A DNA stretch of 64,000 nt from Actinomycetota bacterium (GTDB taxonomy: Bacteria; Actinomycetota; Geothermincolia; Geothermincolales; RBG-13-55-18): assembly GCA_003598015.1 (NCBI GenBank), contig QZKE01000053.1, positions 1-64,000 of the forward strand. The letters run 5' to 3'. Below the pieces are notes generated by a model. It was not told the origin of the DNA. It did not search any database and was given only the letters and a program-made list of their open reading frames with translations. Made by a program: the position numbers and the translations under genes. This document shows positions 26,937 through 36,564 of this stretch, piece by piece. How positions within the stretch are numbered: position 1 is the first letter of the stretch; each line of letters starts with the position of its first letter.

Positions 26937-28349
26937 TTGATGAGGGATATAGACCAATTCGAACGACCGCCATCTGAGAGGCCGCGCGAGGAGCTCACGG
27001 AAGCCGAACGGCGCGACCTCCTCGCAAAGAGGATCAAGGAGCTGCGCAAGAGGAAACGCGCGCAGAAGCGGAAGGCAAACAGGCCTTTCCGTATCGGCGC
27101 GACCATCCTTATCGCGGCTTTCTTGCTGCTGTTTCTTTTCTCGAGCATATATGTCCTGGCTTCCAGCGGTGAGGACGAGCGATACCAGTCCATGGAGCTG
27201 CCCGCCTCGAACCTGGAGGAACTTGAAGGCATGGCGCTGGCGCCGGATGTGGTATCCGCACCAGGCATAACCGCGGCAGCGGCCATACTCGTGGACCCGC
27301 TTACCGGAGACGTGCTGTACGAGAAAAACGCCGACCAGTCCCTGCCCATGGCTTCCACGACCAAGATCATGACGGCCATCTTGAGCCTGGAAAACGCGAC
27401 CCTCGCAGAGACCACGACCATCAGCGACCATGCCAGTACGGTGGGAGAGTCATCGGCATGGCTGGAAAAAGGTGAAGTCCTTTCGGTCGAGCAACTCCTC
27501 TATGCGCTCATGCTGCAATCGGCCAATGATGCCTCGGTCGCGCTGGCGGAACACGTAGGAGGCTCGGAGGACGCCTTCGTGGAGATGATGAACGCCAAAG
27601 CGGCCGAACTCGGCCTCGCCCATACTTCCTTCAGCAACCCCCATGGACTGGACGAAGAGGGACACTATACCTCCGCCCGGGATCTCGCGGCGATCGCTGC
27701 CTACGCCATGAGTATCCCTGAATTCAGAGAGATCGTGGCCACGGATGAATACCAGATACCCTGGCCCGGTAATCCTTACCCGCGCGTGATGCAGAACCAC
27801 AACAAGCTCTTGGAGATGTACCCCTATGCCATCGGGATAAAGACCGGATACACCCTGGGAGCAGGCAAGTGCCTGGTGGCAGCGGCCGCAAAGGAGGGGA
27901 GCGAGCTTATCTCGGTCATCCTCAATGGGGGTGACACCTACTGGGATCAGACCATATCGCTCCTGGAATACGGTTTCAACGACTTTGCGCACGTCGAGTT
28001 CGCCTATTCCGGGCAGCCCCTCGCGGAGATCGAGGTGGGGGATTTTCCGCGCCGCAAGGTGAACGTCGTAGGCGCGCAAGACCTGGTATTCACCGTGCGC
28101 AGAGACCGTCTCGACAGCTACCGGAGCGCCGGCCTCCATTACCTCGTGTGGGTTCCCTATCCGGTTGACGCCGGCCAGGAACTGGGCTATATGATCGTCG
28201 CCGAGGGGACGCCGCATGAATCCAGCGAGAAACTGATAAGCGACGGGAACCGCCATACCCCCAACCTGCTCATCCGCTTTTTCGCCTTCATCGGGGCGGT
28301 TTTCGGGCTATGGTGGAAGGGGATACTATGGCTCATACCGGGACTATAA
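26937..28349 (+). CDS. Serine-type D-Ala-D-Ala carboxypeptidase
   Basis: SMASTTKIMTA (SxxK), SAN, KTGYT motifs. Confidence 0.93.
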   Translation: MMRDIDQFERPPSERPREELTEAERRDLLAKRIKELRKRKRAQKRKANRPFRIGATILIAAFLLLFLFSSIYVLASSGEDERYQSMELPASNLEELEGMALAPDVVSAPGITAAAAILVDPLTGDVLYEKNADQSLPMASTTKIMTAILSLENATLAETTTISDHASTVGESSAWLEKGEVLSVEQLLYALMLQSANDASVALAEHVGGSEDAFVEMMNAKAAELGLAHTSFSNPHGLDEEGHYTSARDLAAIAAYAMSIPEFREIVATDEYQIPWPGNPYPRVMQNHNKLLEMYPYAIGIKTGYTLGAGKCLVAAAAKEGSELISVILNGGDTYWDQTISLLEYGFNDFAHVEFAYSGQPLAEIEVGDFPRRKVNVVGAQDLVFTVRRDRLDSYRSAGLHYLVWVPYPVDAGQELGYMIVAEGTPHESSEKLISDGNRHTPNLLIRFFAFIGAVFGLWWKGILWLIPGL

Positions 28350-28379
28350 CATGTGCCCTGAGGGCGGGGGTGTCCTGAA

Positions 28380-28925
28380 GTGCATCCCGAATTCCATAAA
28401 CGCGTCATCTTCACCGAGGAGGATATATCGCGGCGCGTGCGTGAGCTCGGTGCGGAGATAACCGCCGGTTGCGGGCATGGATCCGGACCGCTGGCGGTGG
28501 TGAGTATCCTCAAGGGAGGGTTTATCTTTCTGGCCGACCTCATACGCGCCATAGATCTCGATCTCACGGTGGACTTCATGGCTATCTCCAGCTACAGGGA
28601 ATCGAGCCTGCATTCCAGTGGCGTACGCATAGTAAAAGACCTTTCCGATAGCATTTTCGACCGCGACGTGCTGGTAGTCGAGGACATCGTCGATACCGGC
28701 CTGACTCTGAGTTATATCCTACGCAATCTGCAGGAGCGTGGTCCAAGGGATCTCCGGGTATGCACGCTCCTGGACCGCACCGGAAGCCGGATAGCGCCGG
28801 TGCGCGTCGACTACCATGGCTTCGAGGTGGGCGAGGAGTTCCTGGTAGGGTACGGCCTCGACTATATGCAGAAGTGGCGAAACCTCCGTTTCATCTGCGC
28901 CCTGGCGGAGAAAGGTCAAGGTTGA
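28380..28925 (+). CDS. hpt: Hypoxanthine phosphoribosyltransferase
   Basis: PRPP motif VLVVEDIVDTGLTL. Confidence 0.94.
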   Translation: MHPEFHKRVIFTEEDISRRVRELGAEITAGCGHGSGPLAVVSILKGGFIFLADLIRAIDLDLTVDFMAISSYRESSLHSSGVRIVKDLSDSIFDRDVLVVEDIVDTGLTLSYILRNLQERGPRDLRVCTLLDRTGSRIAPVRVDYHGFEVGEEFLVGYGLDYMQKWRNLRFICALAEKGQG

Positions 28926-29042
28926 ACGGAGGAGTCCCAGTTGAGAGTATGTGTCACGGACGATCCGTGAACTTGGGACGAGCCTTGGGTAGAATATTAT
29001 ATAGGCTGATTGACAGGCGAGTAAGGGTACTATAGTTTAGCC

Positions 29043-29540
29043 TTGATACCACAGGAGGATGTGATGGCAATGGTTGAGTTGACACTGATAGGCGTAAGGG
29101 TTGAGCTGCCCGCCAACCAGCCTATAGTGTTGCTCAAAGAGAGGTCGGGAGATCGCTTCCTGCCCATCTGGATCGGTGCCTTCGAGGCCACGGCCATCGC
29201 CTTTGCCCTGCAGGGAATAGAGACCGCCCGGCCTATGACCCACGACCTCATGAAGAACATCATGGATCAACTGGGCATCACCATGAAGAAGGTGGTGATA
29301 TCCGACTTGAGGGAAGGGACCTTCTACGCCGATATAACCCTCGACTATGACGGCAAGCCTTTCAAGATTGACGCCAGGCCCAGCGATGCCATCGCCCTCG
29401 CGGTACGCACCGGCGTTACCATCTTCTCCGACGAGCATGTCCTCAACGAGGCCAGCGTCTTCATCGAGACCGAGGACGAGGACGAGATAGAGCGCTTCCG
29501 CGACTTCCTCAAAGACGTCAAACCAGAGGATTTCATGTAA
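29043..29540 (+). CDS. Bifunctional nuclease (BFN) domain protein
   Basis: LKERSGDRFLPIWIGAFEATAIA...RPMTHDLMKNI, RPSDAIALAVRTG. Confidence 0.9.
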   Translation: MIPQEDVMAMVELTLIGVRVELPANQPIVLLKERSGDRFLPIWIGAFEATAIAFALQGIETARPMTHDLMKNIMDQLGITMKKVVISDLREGTFYADITLDYDGKPFKIDARPSDAIALAVRTGVTIFSDEHVLNEASVFIETEDEDEIERFRDFLKDVKPEDFM

Positions 29541-29678
29541 GGTCGGCGAACCGTGGTCTGACCCTATCCATCCTTCCCTGCGCCTGCCAGCCGAAGATTA
29601 TAGCTAGCGCCTGTCAAGTACGATACTATTCTTGATGTATGCTTATCGTGTCGGCCCGAAGAAAGGTCAGGTTGAGGA

Positions 29679-30728
29679 TTGGACCGGCGTAGAGCCCTGT
29701 TGAAGGCCGTATTGCTTCTCCTCGCCATAATAATAATCGGTGTATTCGGTTATATGCTGATCGAGGGAGCCAACTTCCTGGACTCGCTGTATATGGTGAT
29801 CATTACCGTCACCACCATCGGATACGGGGAGGTCTTCCCCCTGGGAACGGGAGGGGAGATCTTCACTATCTTCCTGATCATCGCGGGAGTCGGTACCGTA
29901 GGATATACACTCGTCAGCGCAGTAGAGTTTATGATAGAGAATAGCCTTTCCGGATTGATGGGGAGGAGAAAGATGCGTAAAGAGATAGAGGGCATGATAG
30001 GCCATTACATACTCTGCGGCTATGGCAGGGTCGGCCAGCACATCGCTGATGACCTCAAACGTGCCGGCGCCGATTTCGTGATCATAGAAAATGATGCTGC
30101 GGCGTCCGAAAGGGCATCGGGGCTGGGCTTCCTGGTCATCAAGGCCGATGCTACCAGCGACGAGACCCTGAAGGAAGCGGGGATAGAGAACGCCAAGGGC
30201 CTGGTATCCGCACTGTCCAGCGATGCCGAGAACCTCTATATAACCTTGACGGCCCGCGAGCTCTGCCCCCACCTTTTCATCGTAAGCCGCTGCGACGCCG
30301 AGGAATCGGAGCCTAAACTGAGGCGCGCCGGGGCGGACAGGGTGATATCGCCGCATTCCATCGGGGGCAGGCGCATGGCCGCCATGATGCTCAAACCCAT
30401 GGTCTGGGATTACCTGGACCTGGTGACCAGGGGCCAGTACATAGAGTTCAACGTCGAGAACCTGGAATGGCGTATCGACGACGTAGAGATCCAACCCAAC
30501 TCCTACCTGGACGGGAAGTCCATCGACGAAGCCAAGATATATTCCATATCGGGCGCACTCGTTCTCGCGGTCAAGAAACGCGGCCTGGGCTTCAATACCA
30601 AGCCGGCCAAGGACACGCGGCTTGACCCCGGAGACTACATCATCGCCATCGGCACCGTCGACCAGCTCGCCAAGCTGGAAGAGGTGGCCACCTCCAAGGT
30701 ATGGTCCCAGGGAGGGCGCTATACCTGA
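29679..30728 (+). CDS. Potassium channel with TrkA-N/TrkA-C domains
   Basis: Selectivity filter TIGYGE, Rossmann YILCGYGRVGQHIA. Confidence 0.92.
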   Translation: MDRRRALLKAVLLLLAIIIIGVFGYMLIEGANFLDSLYMVIITVTTIGYGEVFPLGTGGEIFTIFLIIAGVGTVGYTLVSAVEFMIENSLSGLMGRRKMRKEIEGMIGHYILCGYGRVGQHIADDLKRAGADFVIIENDAAASERASGLGFLVIKADATSDETLKEAGIENAKGLVSALSSDAENLYITLTARELCPHLFIVSRCDAEESEPKLRRAGADRVISPHSIGGRRMAAMMLKPMVWDYLDLVTRGQYIEFNVENLEWRIDDVEIQPNSYLDGKSIDEAKIYSISGALVLAVKKRGLGFNTKPAKDTRLDPGDYIIAIGTVDQLAKLEEVATSKVWSQGGRYT

Positions 30729-30800
30729 TCCCATATCTATCCTTCCACTTCACATCTACCATTCATTGGTAAACCTGTTCTTCAAGTACAGAGATTTTGC

Positions 30801-30806
30801 TATTAT
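30801..30806 (+). promoter_or_regulatory. Extended -10 element upstream of the rlpA-like gene
   Basis: TGC-TATTAT, 9 nt before the 26-nt motif at 30815. Confidence 0.45.
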
Positions 30807-30911
30807 TATGGTTGGTTCTTCTCCGAGAAGTGCGGGTAGAGTATAGAGTATAGTGAGAAATATCGTCATGGTTGAACGGAAGACGCGCCCATTTCGAATC
30901 GTGGTGAGAGT

Positions 30912-31928
30912 ATGCGTGTTCTGAACCCTAGATATAAGGCGTTGCTCGCCGTTTCCACGGTGGTTCTAATCACCTTGTGCGCCGCGCCATTGGTAAACGC
31001 CGCGGGGGAGAGGGATTCCCTGGAGGCCGAGGCTGACCGCCTGACCTACGCTATCCTCGAGCTGAAAACGCGCCTGCGCACCGCGCAGGGAGAGCGCGAT
31101 GCCCTCCTCGCCGAGCTGGTGGAACTCGATGGAGGCATAGCATCCACGGAGGGGGAGATAGAGGCCCTGAGGCTGGAGTTAGATGCCTGCCAGGAAGCAT
31201 ACGAGCAATCCCTGCGCTCCCTGTACAAACGCGGCGAGATCAGCGAGCTCGAAGTGTTGCTCGAGGCGCGGGAACTGGAGGAGGTCTGGGAGGATACGGC
31301 CTATTTCGAGCGCATCTTACAGTCTGAAACGGATACCCTCGACAGCCTCAAAGCAAAGATAACGGAGCTGGAACTCACCGAGCGGGTACTGAGGGATAAA
31401 CGCGCGAAAAGACAGCGCATTACCGAGACCCTTGATAGCGCGCTGATAAACGGGAGAATAGGCGAGCTCGAAGCGCAACTGAGCGAGGTCAACACGCGCC
31501 TGCGCGCGTTGGGTAACGGTGGTGGAGGGCAGCTCCAGCCGGCTCCCGACCCGCCGGCATGGACCGTCCCCGCGCCGGGAAAACTCCTGGACCGTGTCCC
31601 CTCGCAACCTCCCTTAGACGATTTTGAACGCACGGGGATGACCTACGCCGGATATACCACCTGTTATGGAGAGGAGTTCCACGGCAAATCTACGGCAAGC
31701 GGGGTCATATTCAATATGTATGACTTTACTTGCGCCCATCGGACCTTGCCCTTCGGCACCTGGCTTCTGGTCACTTTCCGGGGCGGGCAGACGATCGTGC
31801 AGGTAAACGACCGTGGCCCCTTCGTGCCGGGGCGCGTGCTCGATCTGTCCTACGGGTCAGCGCGGAGCATAGGCCTGGACGGAGTGCAGTGGACGGAGTT
31901 CGAGATACTGGTACCGAAGGGTGTTTGA
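30912..31928 (+). CDS. Secreted coiled-coil protein with RlpA-like double-psi beta-barrel
   Basis: Signal peptide, coiled coil, C-terminal GKSTASGVIFNMYDFTCAHRTLPFGTWLLV...VNDRGPFVPGRVLDLS. Confidence 0.88.
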   Translation: MRVLNPRYKALLAVSTVVLITLCAAPLVNAAGERDSLEAEADRLTYAILELKTRLRTAQGERDALLAELVELDGGIASTEGEIEALRLELDACQEAYEQSLRSLYKRGEISELEVLLEARELEEVWEDTAYFERILQSETDTLDSLKAKITELELTERVLRDKRAKRQRITETLDSALINGRIGELEAQLSEVNTRLRALGNGGGGQLQPAPDPPAWTVPAPGKLLDRVPSQPPLDDFERTGMTYAGYTTCYGEEFHGKSTASGVIFNMYDFTCAHRTLPFGTWLLVTFRGGQTIVQVNDRGPFVPGRVLDLSYGSARSIGLDGVQWTEFEILVPKGV

Positions 31929-31951
31929 GCAGCGGCGATGCGGGGTGAGCA

Positions 31952-32329
31952 TTGACGGCTGAAAGCGGTGCATCATTCGTCGAGGGCAGGGAGTACAGAC
32001 GTTGGGACGAGGTACGCTTCGCCCATCGCAGCGAGCAGGAGTTCGCCCGCTTGCTCGATTTCTACGATATCAAGTGGCTTTTTGAGCCGTTTAGCTTCGA
32101 TATAGAGTGGGACAAGAAGGGCAACGCCGTTTCCAAGTTCACCCCCGATTTCTACCTTCCCGAATACGGTCTCTTCATAGAGATAACCACCCTGAACCAG
32201 AAGCTGGTGACCAGAAAGAACCGCAAGATAAGACGGCTGAAGGAGCTCTACCCCGAGGTAAAGTGCAAGATTTTCTATCGCAAGGACTATCAACATCTAT
32301 TATTCAAATACAATATCAGTCTGGAATGA
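31952..32329 (+). CDS. Small PD-(D/E)XK nuclease-like protein
   Basis: SEQEFARLLD...FTPDFYLPEYGLFIEITTLNQK pattern. Confidence 0.6.
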   Translation: MTAESGASFVEGREYRRWDEVRFAHRSEQEFARLLDFYDIKWLFEPFSFDIEWDKKGNAVSKFTPDFYLPEYGLFIEITTLNQKLVTRKNRKIRRLKELYPEVKCKIFYRKDYQHLLFKYNISLE

Positions 32330-32354
32330 CGCCCCTGGCCCCAACCGAGAACGC

Positions 32355-33065
32355 CTATTTCTGTTGCCGCCGTTCCTCCCGGGCTGCACTCAGAACAAAG
32401 ACACAGCTCAGGTCTGAAGCTTCCAGTTTGCACCCGCCCGCCAGGCTCAAGTAACCTTCCTCGAGGCAGCGGTGTACCTCGCAGACCAGGCCAGGGTGGC
32501 TGCGGGAGAACTCCCCGAAGGGGCAGGTCGCAAAGGTCACCTCGACCCGGCTTTCTCCGCATTCCCTCATGCTTGCCTTGTGACCCCTGCGCATGATCTC
32601 CTCCGACCAGGCTTCCTTTATCTCCGTCAAGCTCGCCCCCTGGGGCAGATAGGCGAGTGGGGAGGAACTGGCGATCGCTTCCTCGCGGCCGCGTTTGAAC
32701 GCTTCCCGTCCTATGCGGGGGCTTACGCCTTTTCCCGCGCTCGCAACGCCGCTCGCCAGGACCTCCGCCAGCAGCTTGTATTTGCGTGGAGGCAGGCTGA
32801 GTTCCAGGTCCTCATCGCTCGCGCCGTAGAGATTAGCGGGGCGGCCTCCTCGTTCGCCACGGCGGCGTATAACCTGCAACAACCCTCCCTTTACCAGTTT
32901 ATCCAGGTGTATGCGTGCCGCATTGGCATGCAAACCGAAGTTTTCCGCCACCTCTCTTACGGAGAGCGGGGAGTCCGCATGTACCACGTACTCCATTATC
33001 TCCCGCCGTGTGGGGTCGGCGAGGGCGGTTGATACACGTGCTATATGCTCGCTGTAGGTCCTCAT
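32355..33065 (-). CDS. HTH regulator with C-terminal cysteine cluster (SufR/ArsR-like)
   Basis: Winged HTH N-terminus; TCPFGEF, VCEVHRC, GCKLEASDLSC at the C-terminus. Confidence 0.7.
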   Translation of the reverse strand: MRTYSEHIARVSTALADPTRREIMEYVVHADSPLSVREVAENFGLHANAARIHLDKLVKGGLLQVIRRRGERGGRPANLYGASDEDLELSLPPRKYKLLAEVLASGVASAGKGVSPRIGREAFKRGREEAIASSSPLAYLPQGASLTEIKEAWSEEIMRRGHKASMRECGESRVEVTFATCPFGEFSRSHPGLVCEVHRCLEEGYLSLAGGCKLEASDLSCVFVLSAAREERRQQK

Positions 33066-33155
33066 ATTTCACCCGATCAATGGAGCTTGACGTGGTTATT
33101 ATAACATAGTATATTAATACAGTAAATATATTATAAAGTGTATAAAGGAGGCGTG

Positions 33156-33452
33156 ATGTTACGGGTAAAATCTCGCTGCTGGAAATGCGGAGAAGTGGCC
33201 CTCTCTCTTGAAGACATCCTCCTGGTCGAGCATGGGGACGGCGAAGGCACCTACTATACCTTTGTCTGCAGTACTTGCGACGTAGCGCAGGCCTATCCGG
33301 CCGACAGCCGTTTCATAGACTTCATGCGCATGAACGGATGCGAGCCCGTCGTCCTGGCATCGCCGATCGAGTTCAAGGAAGCGGAGGAAAATCCTCCATT
33401 AACCTGGGACGATCTCCTCGATCTTCATCTATTGCTCCAGGAAGAATCCTGA
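33156..33452 (+). CDS. Conserved small protein with CxxC pairs
   Basis: CWKCGEV...CSTCDVA; SD AAGGAGG. Confidence 0.55.
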   Translation: MLRVKSRCWKCGEVALSLEDILLVEHGDGEGTYYTFVCSTCDVAQAYPADSRFIDFMRMNGCEPVVLASPIEFKEAEENPPLTWDDLLDLHLLLQEES

Positions 33453-33547
33453 CCTGGCTCATATGCCTGGCGTAAAAAACTCTGGCCTCAGCCCTCGTTT
33501 AAGCTTAGACTACACGCATGGAAGCATGACAAAGGGGAGGTGAGAAC

Positions 33548-33754
33548 ATGGCTATTACGAAGGATATGACCATACAGGAAGTGGTCGAGAACAATCCGGA
33601 GACCATCAGGGTTTTTCTGGAGCACGGTCTGCATTGTATAGGATGCGCCGTTGCCCGTTTCGAGAATATCGAGCAGGGTGCATTGGCCCATGGCATAGAT
33701 GTCGATGCGCTCATCGAAGACCTGAACGGCAAGGCCGCAGACAACGAAAACTGA
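33548..33754 (+). CDS. DUF1858 domain protein
   Basis: MTIQEVVENNPETIRVFLEHGLHCIGCAVARFENIEQGALAHGID. Confidence 0.9.
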   Translation: MAITKDMTIQEVVENNPETIRVFLEHGLHCIGCAVARFENIEQGALAHGIDVDALIEDLNGKAADNEN

Positions 33755-33758
33755 GATG

Positions 33759-33883
33759 CGCGCGTAAGGGTCCTCTACCATAGAACAAGGGGAGATGGCG
33801 GCGCAGCAGCCAGCTCTGTAAACCTTGTTTCAGTGATCGGTATTTCTAGCCGACGAATATGGTAGAGGATTTTTTTACGCGCG
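33759..33883 (+). ncRNA. Large palindromic structured element (terminator-like P1 with two internal hairpins)
   Basis: CGCGCGTAA/TTACGCGCG and TCCTCTACCATA/TATGGTAGAGGA with T7, internal hairpins ACAAGG/CCTTGT and TCGG/CCGA. Confidence 0.5.
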
Positions 33884-33979
33884 AAGAATGGCTTGAGAGC
33901 GCGCCACGACAAAAACCGCCCACAAAAGGATACGCACACGACAGCCCGCGCAAAGCACGAAAAAACGGAGGTAGCAAAC

Positions 33980-34534
33980 ATGCGCTCTCTCGATCGCATC
34001 CTGTCGAAGACACTTTTTATGGCCGTCATCCTTCTCATCGTTTTCGCTATCGTCTCTAATTTCGTTATCATCGCGCAGGCTTTATTCTCCCCTTTGAGCA
34101 TAGTCAAAGGGGACTCCATGAACCCGACCATCAATGATGACGACGCCGTGGTCATCACGTCAGCCGATCCATCCCAACTCGACATAGGAGACGTGGTGGC
34201 TTTCAAGGACCCCGAGGTCAGCGGAGAGACCATTATTCACAGGATCGTGGGCATGGAAGATAGCGGCTCGGGACTGATCATCGAGACCAAGGGCGACGCC
34301 AACGCCTCCTCCGATCCATACCCTACGTCTGAAAGCGGGATAATAGGGAAGGTGAGCGTGGTCCTGCCCCGTGCCGGTCTCTTCCTTACCTTCCTCCGCA
34401 CACCGCCTGGCTTCATAATCTGCGTTATCTGCCCCTTCTGCCTGCTCCTGTTGTATCTCATTGCCCACTGGTACCTGGAGAAAACAGGGCCAGGAGGGGG
34501 GCTCTTCGCACGTGAGATAATCGGCCTGCGCTGA
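33980..34534 (+). CDS. Signal peptidase I of ER/archaeal (SipW-like) type
   Basis: KGDSMNPTI catalytic Ser; His in IIHRIVG instead of the Lys of the typical bacterial type; GDAN. Confidence 0.82.
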   Translation: MRSLDRILSKTLFMAVILLIVFAIVSNFVIIAQALFSPLSIVKGDSMNPTINDDDAVVITSADPSQLDIGDVVAFKDPEVSGETIIHRIVGMEDSGSGLIIETKGDANASSDPYPTSESGIIGKVSVVLPRAGLFLTFLRTPPGFIICVICPFCLLLLYLIAHWYLEKTGPGGGLFAREIIGLR

Positions 34535-34681
34535 AGCTGGATCATCTGCAGGTCAGGCCTCAAGGCAGGCCTGCTCCAGGGCTCGAGAAGGCAAGTGCCT
34601 CTCCCGTGATATCACGCCCTCCCGGCAATCGTTATTAATAGAATACCGCCATATGCCGAACTACAGAGCAGGGGTGAGGTA

Positions 34682-35443
34682 ATGCTCATTAAGGTATGTA
34701 ACGACGGCGGTGCGGAGAGCAGGGAACTGGCCCTGATCAGTCACAGGGGAGGTAAGGGTTTTGGGCCGGAGAACACGCTACAGTCATTGCGGGGCGCACT
34801 GGACTTCGGAGTCGAAATGGTTGAGACCGATGTCCGTATGTCGGACGACGGCGTTCCGATTATCCACCACGGTCCCTTTCTTGGCATTCATCTCATTGGA
34901 CGTATGCCCATGACGGAGATACGGGAGAAGGCTCCGGACATCCCCTCCTTGCAGGAATACCTCGACCTCGCGGGCAACCGGTGCGCGATGAACCTGGAGA
35001 TCAAGCGGTGTGATGCCGGTGTTCTCGCAGAGGTCGTTGCCGCTGCCAGTCCTTCCTCTCCCATCCTGGTGAGCTCTTTCGACGCGGACTTCCTGGAGCT
35101 CTTCCGGGACACGGGAAGTCCGGCGGCGCTCGGCCTGCTCAGCCAATATGAGCGCTCCTGCGAGCGCATATTGTCGGAGGCCGCACGCTGTGGCGCCACC
35201 ACCATCCTGCCGGCCAGCTTTGTCGTGAGCGAGGACCTGGTGGATGCAGCGCATGAAACGGGGATAAAGGTGATCGCCTGGACGGTGAACTCCATAACAG
35301 AGCTGCGGGAGAGCGTGGAAGCGGGCGTGGATGGCGTGATAACCGACGCGTATCCCAAACTCAAGACCTCCCTGGAAAGCGGTCTGACGAGCTCGACAGG
35401 CGAGATCATGGCGTGGCCGGTATACAGCGGCAGTACGCCATAA
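34682..35443 (+). CDS. Glycerophosphodiester phosphodiesterase
   Basis: SHRGGKGFGPENTLQSLRGALDFGVEMVETDVRMSDDG. Confidence 0.93.
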   Translation: MLIKVCNDGGAESRELALISHRGGKGFGPENTLQSLRGALDFGVEMVETDVRMSDDGVPIIHHGPFLGIHLIGRMPMTEIREKAPDIPSLQEYLDLAGNRCAMNLEIKRCDAGVLAEVVAAASPSSPILVSSFDADFLELFRDTGSPAALGLLSQYERSCERILSEAARCGATTILPASFVVSEDLVDAAHETGIKVIAWTVNSITELRESVEAGVDGVITDAYPKLKTSLESGLTSSTGEIMAWPVYSGSTP

Positions 35444-35460
35444 GGAGGAAGTGGATTCTA

Positions 35461-36564
35461 ATGGACAGAGGTAGGGTCGAAAGGGATCACAAGCCGGTAA
35501 GCATATTTTCGCTCATCCTTTTGATCCTGATGATTATTGTCATACTCTTTCTGGTGCTGGTGCAGAACGTGGACCGCTTTTCCAGTTTTTTCGGCAGTAC
35601 CACCTTCAAGATCATCTTCGATGTGGCCCTGGTGATCGGATTGGGCCTGTTTATCGCCTATATATTCACACGCAGCGCCGAATACAACAAGAAGCTGGAG
35701 GCCATGGTAGATCGACTTCAGAAATCCAATATGCTCCTCCAGGTATTGAACGATATCCAGTCCAGCGCCAACGCCAACCTCGACGCACAGGGACTCCTGG
35801 AGGCCTCGCTCGAGGCGGCGATGCCTCTTACCTCCTCCCTGGGGACAATATATATTCTGGACGAGGATTCGGGGCGGCTGGAGCCACGCGCCCGTTATGG
35901 CACTGAAACACCCCTGCAGGAGCTGCCGGACTTCGGGGTGGGGGAGGGGATAGTCGGTATGGTCGCTCGCAACGGAGAACCCATCGAGGACAGTGGAGGC
36001 GAGGGGGTTGCGCATGGAGCGGGTATGGTGCGTTACGCCCTGCCCATCAAAGCGGGAAGCAGAGTGATGGGGGTAATGGTGGCCGGGACCACCAAGGGCC
36101 AGTACTCGCATGAGGAGAAGACCCTGCTGCAGGCGGTTTCGGAAGTCCTGGGCAACTCTCTCACCAACGCCAAGCTCTATAACCTCACCAGGCGCGCACT
36201 GGATACCACGAAAAAAACCCAGGGATATCTGGAGAGTTTCATCCACGAGGCGCGCATGGGCGTCATGGTCCTCGACGAACGTGGCACGGTGATGATCATC
36301 AACCAGGAAGCCGAGCGCTTTCTCGGGGCTCAACAGAAAGACCTCCTGGGCCACAGCGCCATAGAGGTGCTGCGCGGTATGGATACAAGGGGACAGCAGC
36401 TGGCCCAGGGGTTCCAGGGATGCTTCCGCGAAAAGCAGGGATACCAATACACCCAGCCCGTATACGATGACCCCGCGACACAGACCGTCCTTGTCAACGT
36501 CTTCCCTCTGTTCAGGGAGGGGGGCGAGCTCATCGGGGCCGCGGCTACCATCAACAGGTCTTAG
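35461..36564 (+). CDS. Membrane GAF-PAS sensor without recognisable output domain
   Basis: Two TM helices, GAF, then PAS; stops right after PAS. Confidence 0.75.
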   Translation: MDRGRVERDHKPVSIFSLILLILMIIVILFLVLVQNVDRFSSFFGSTTFKIIFDVALVIGLGLFIAYIFTRSAEYNKKLEAMVDRLQKSNMLLQVLNDIQSSANANLDAQGLLEASLEAAMPLTSSLGTIYILDEDSGRLEPRARYGTETPLQELPDFGVGEGIVGMVARNGEPIEDSGGEGVAHGAGMVRYALPIKAGSRVMGVMVAGTTKGQYSHEEKTLLQAVSEVLGNSLTNAKLYNLTRRALDTTKKTQGYLESFIHEARMGVMVLDERGTVMIINQEAERFLGAQQKDLLGHSAIEVLRGMDTRGQQLAQGFQGCFREKQGYQYTQPVYDDPATQTVLVNVFPLFREGGELIGAAATINRS

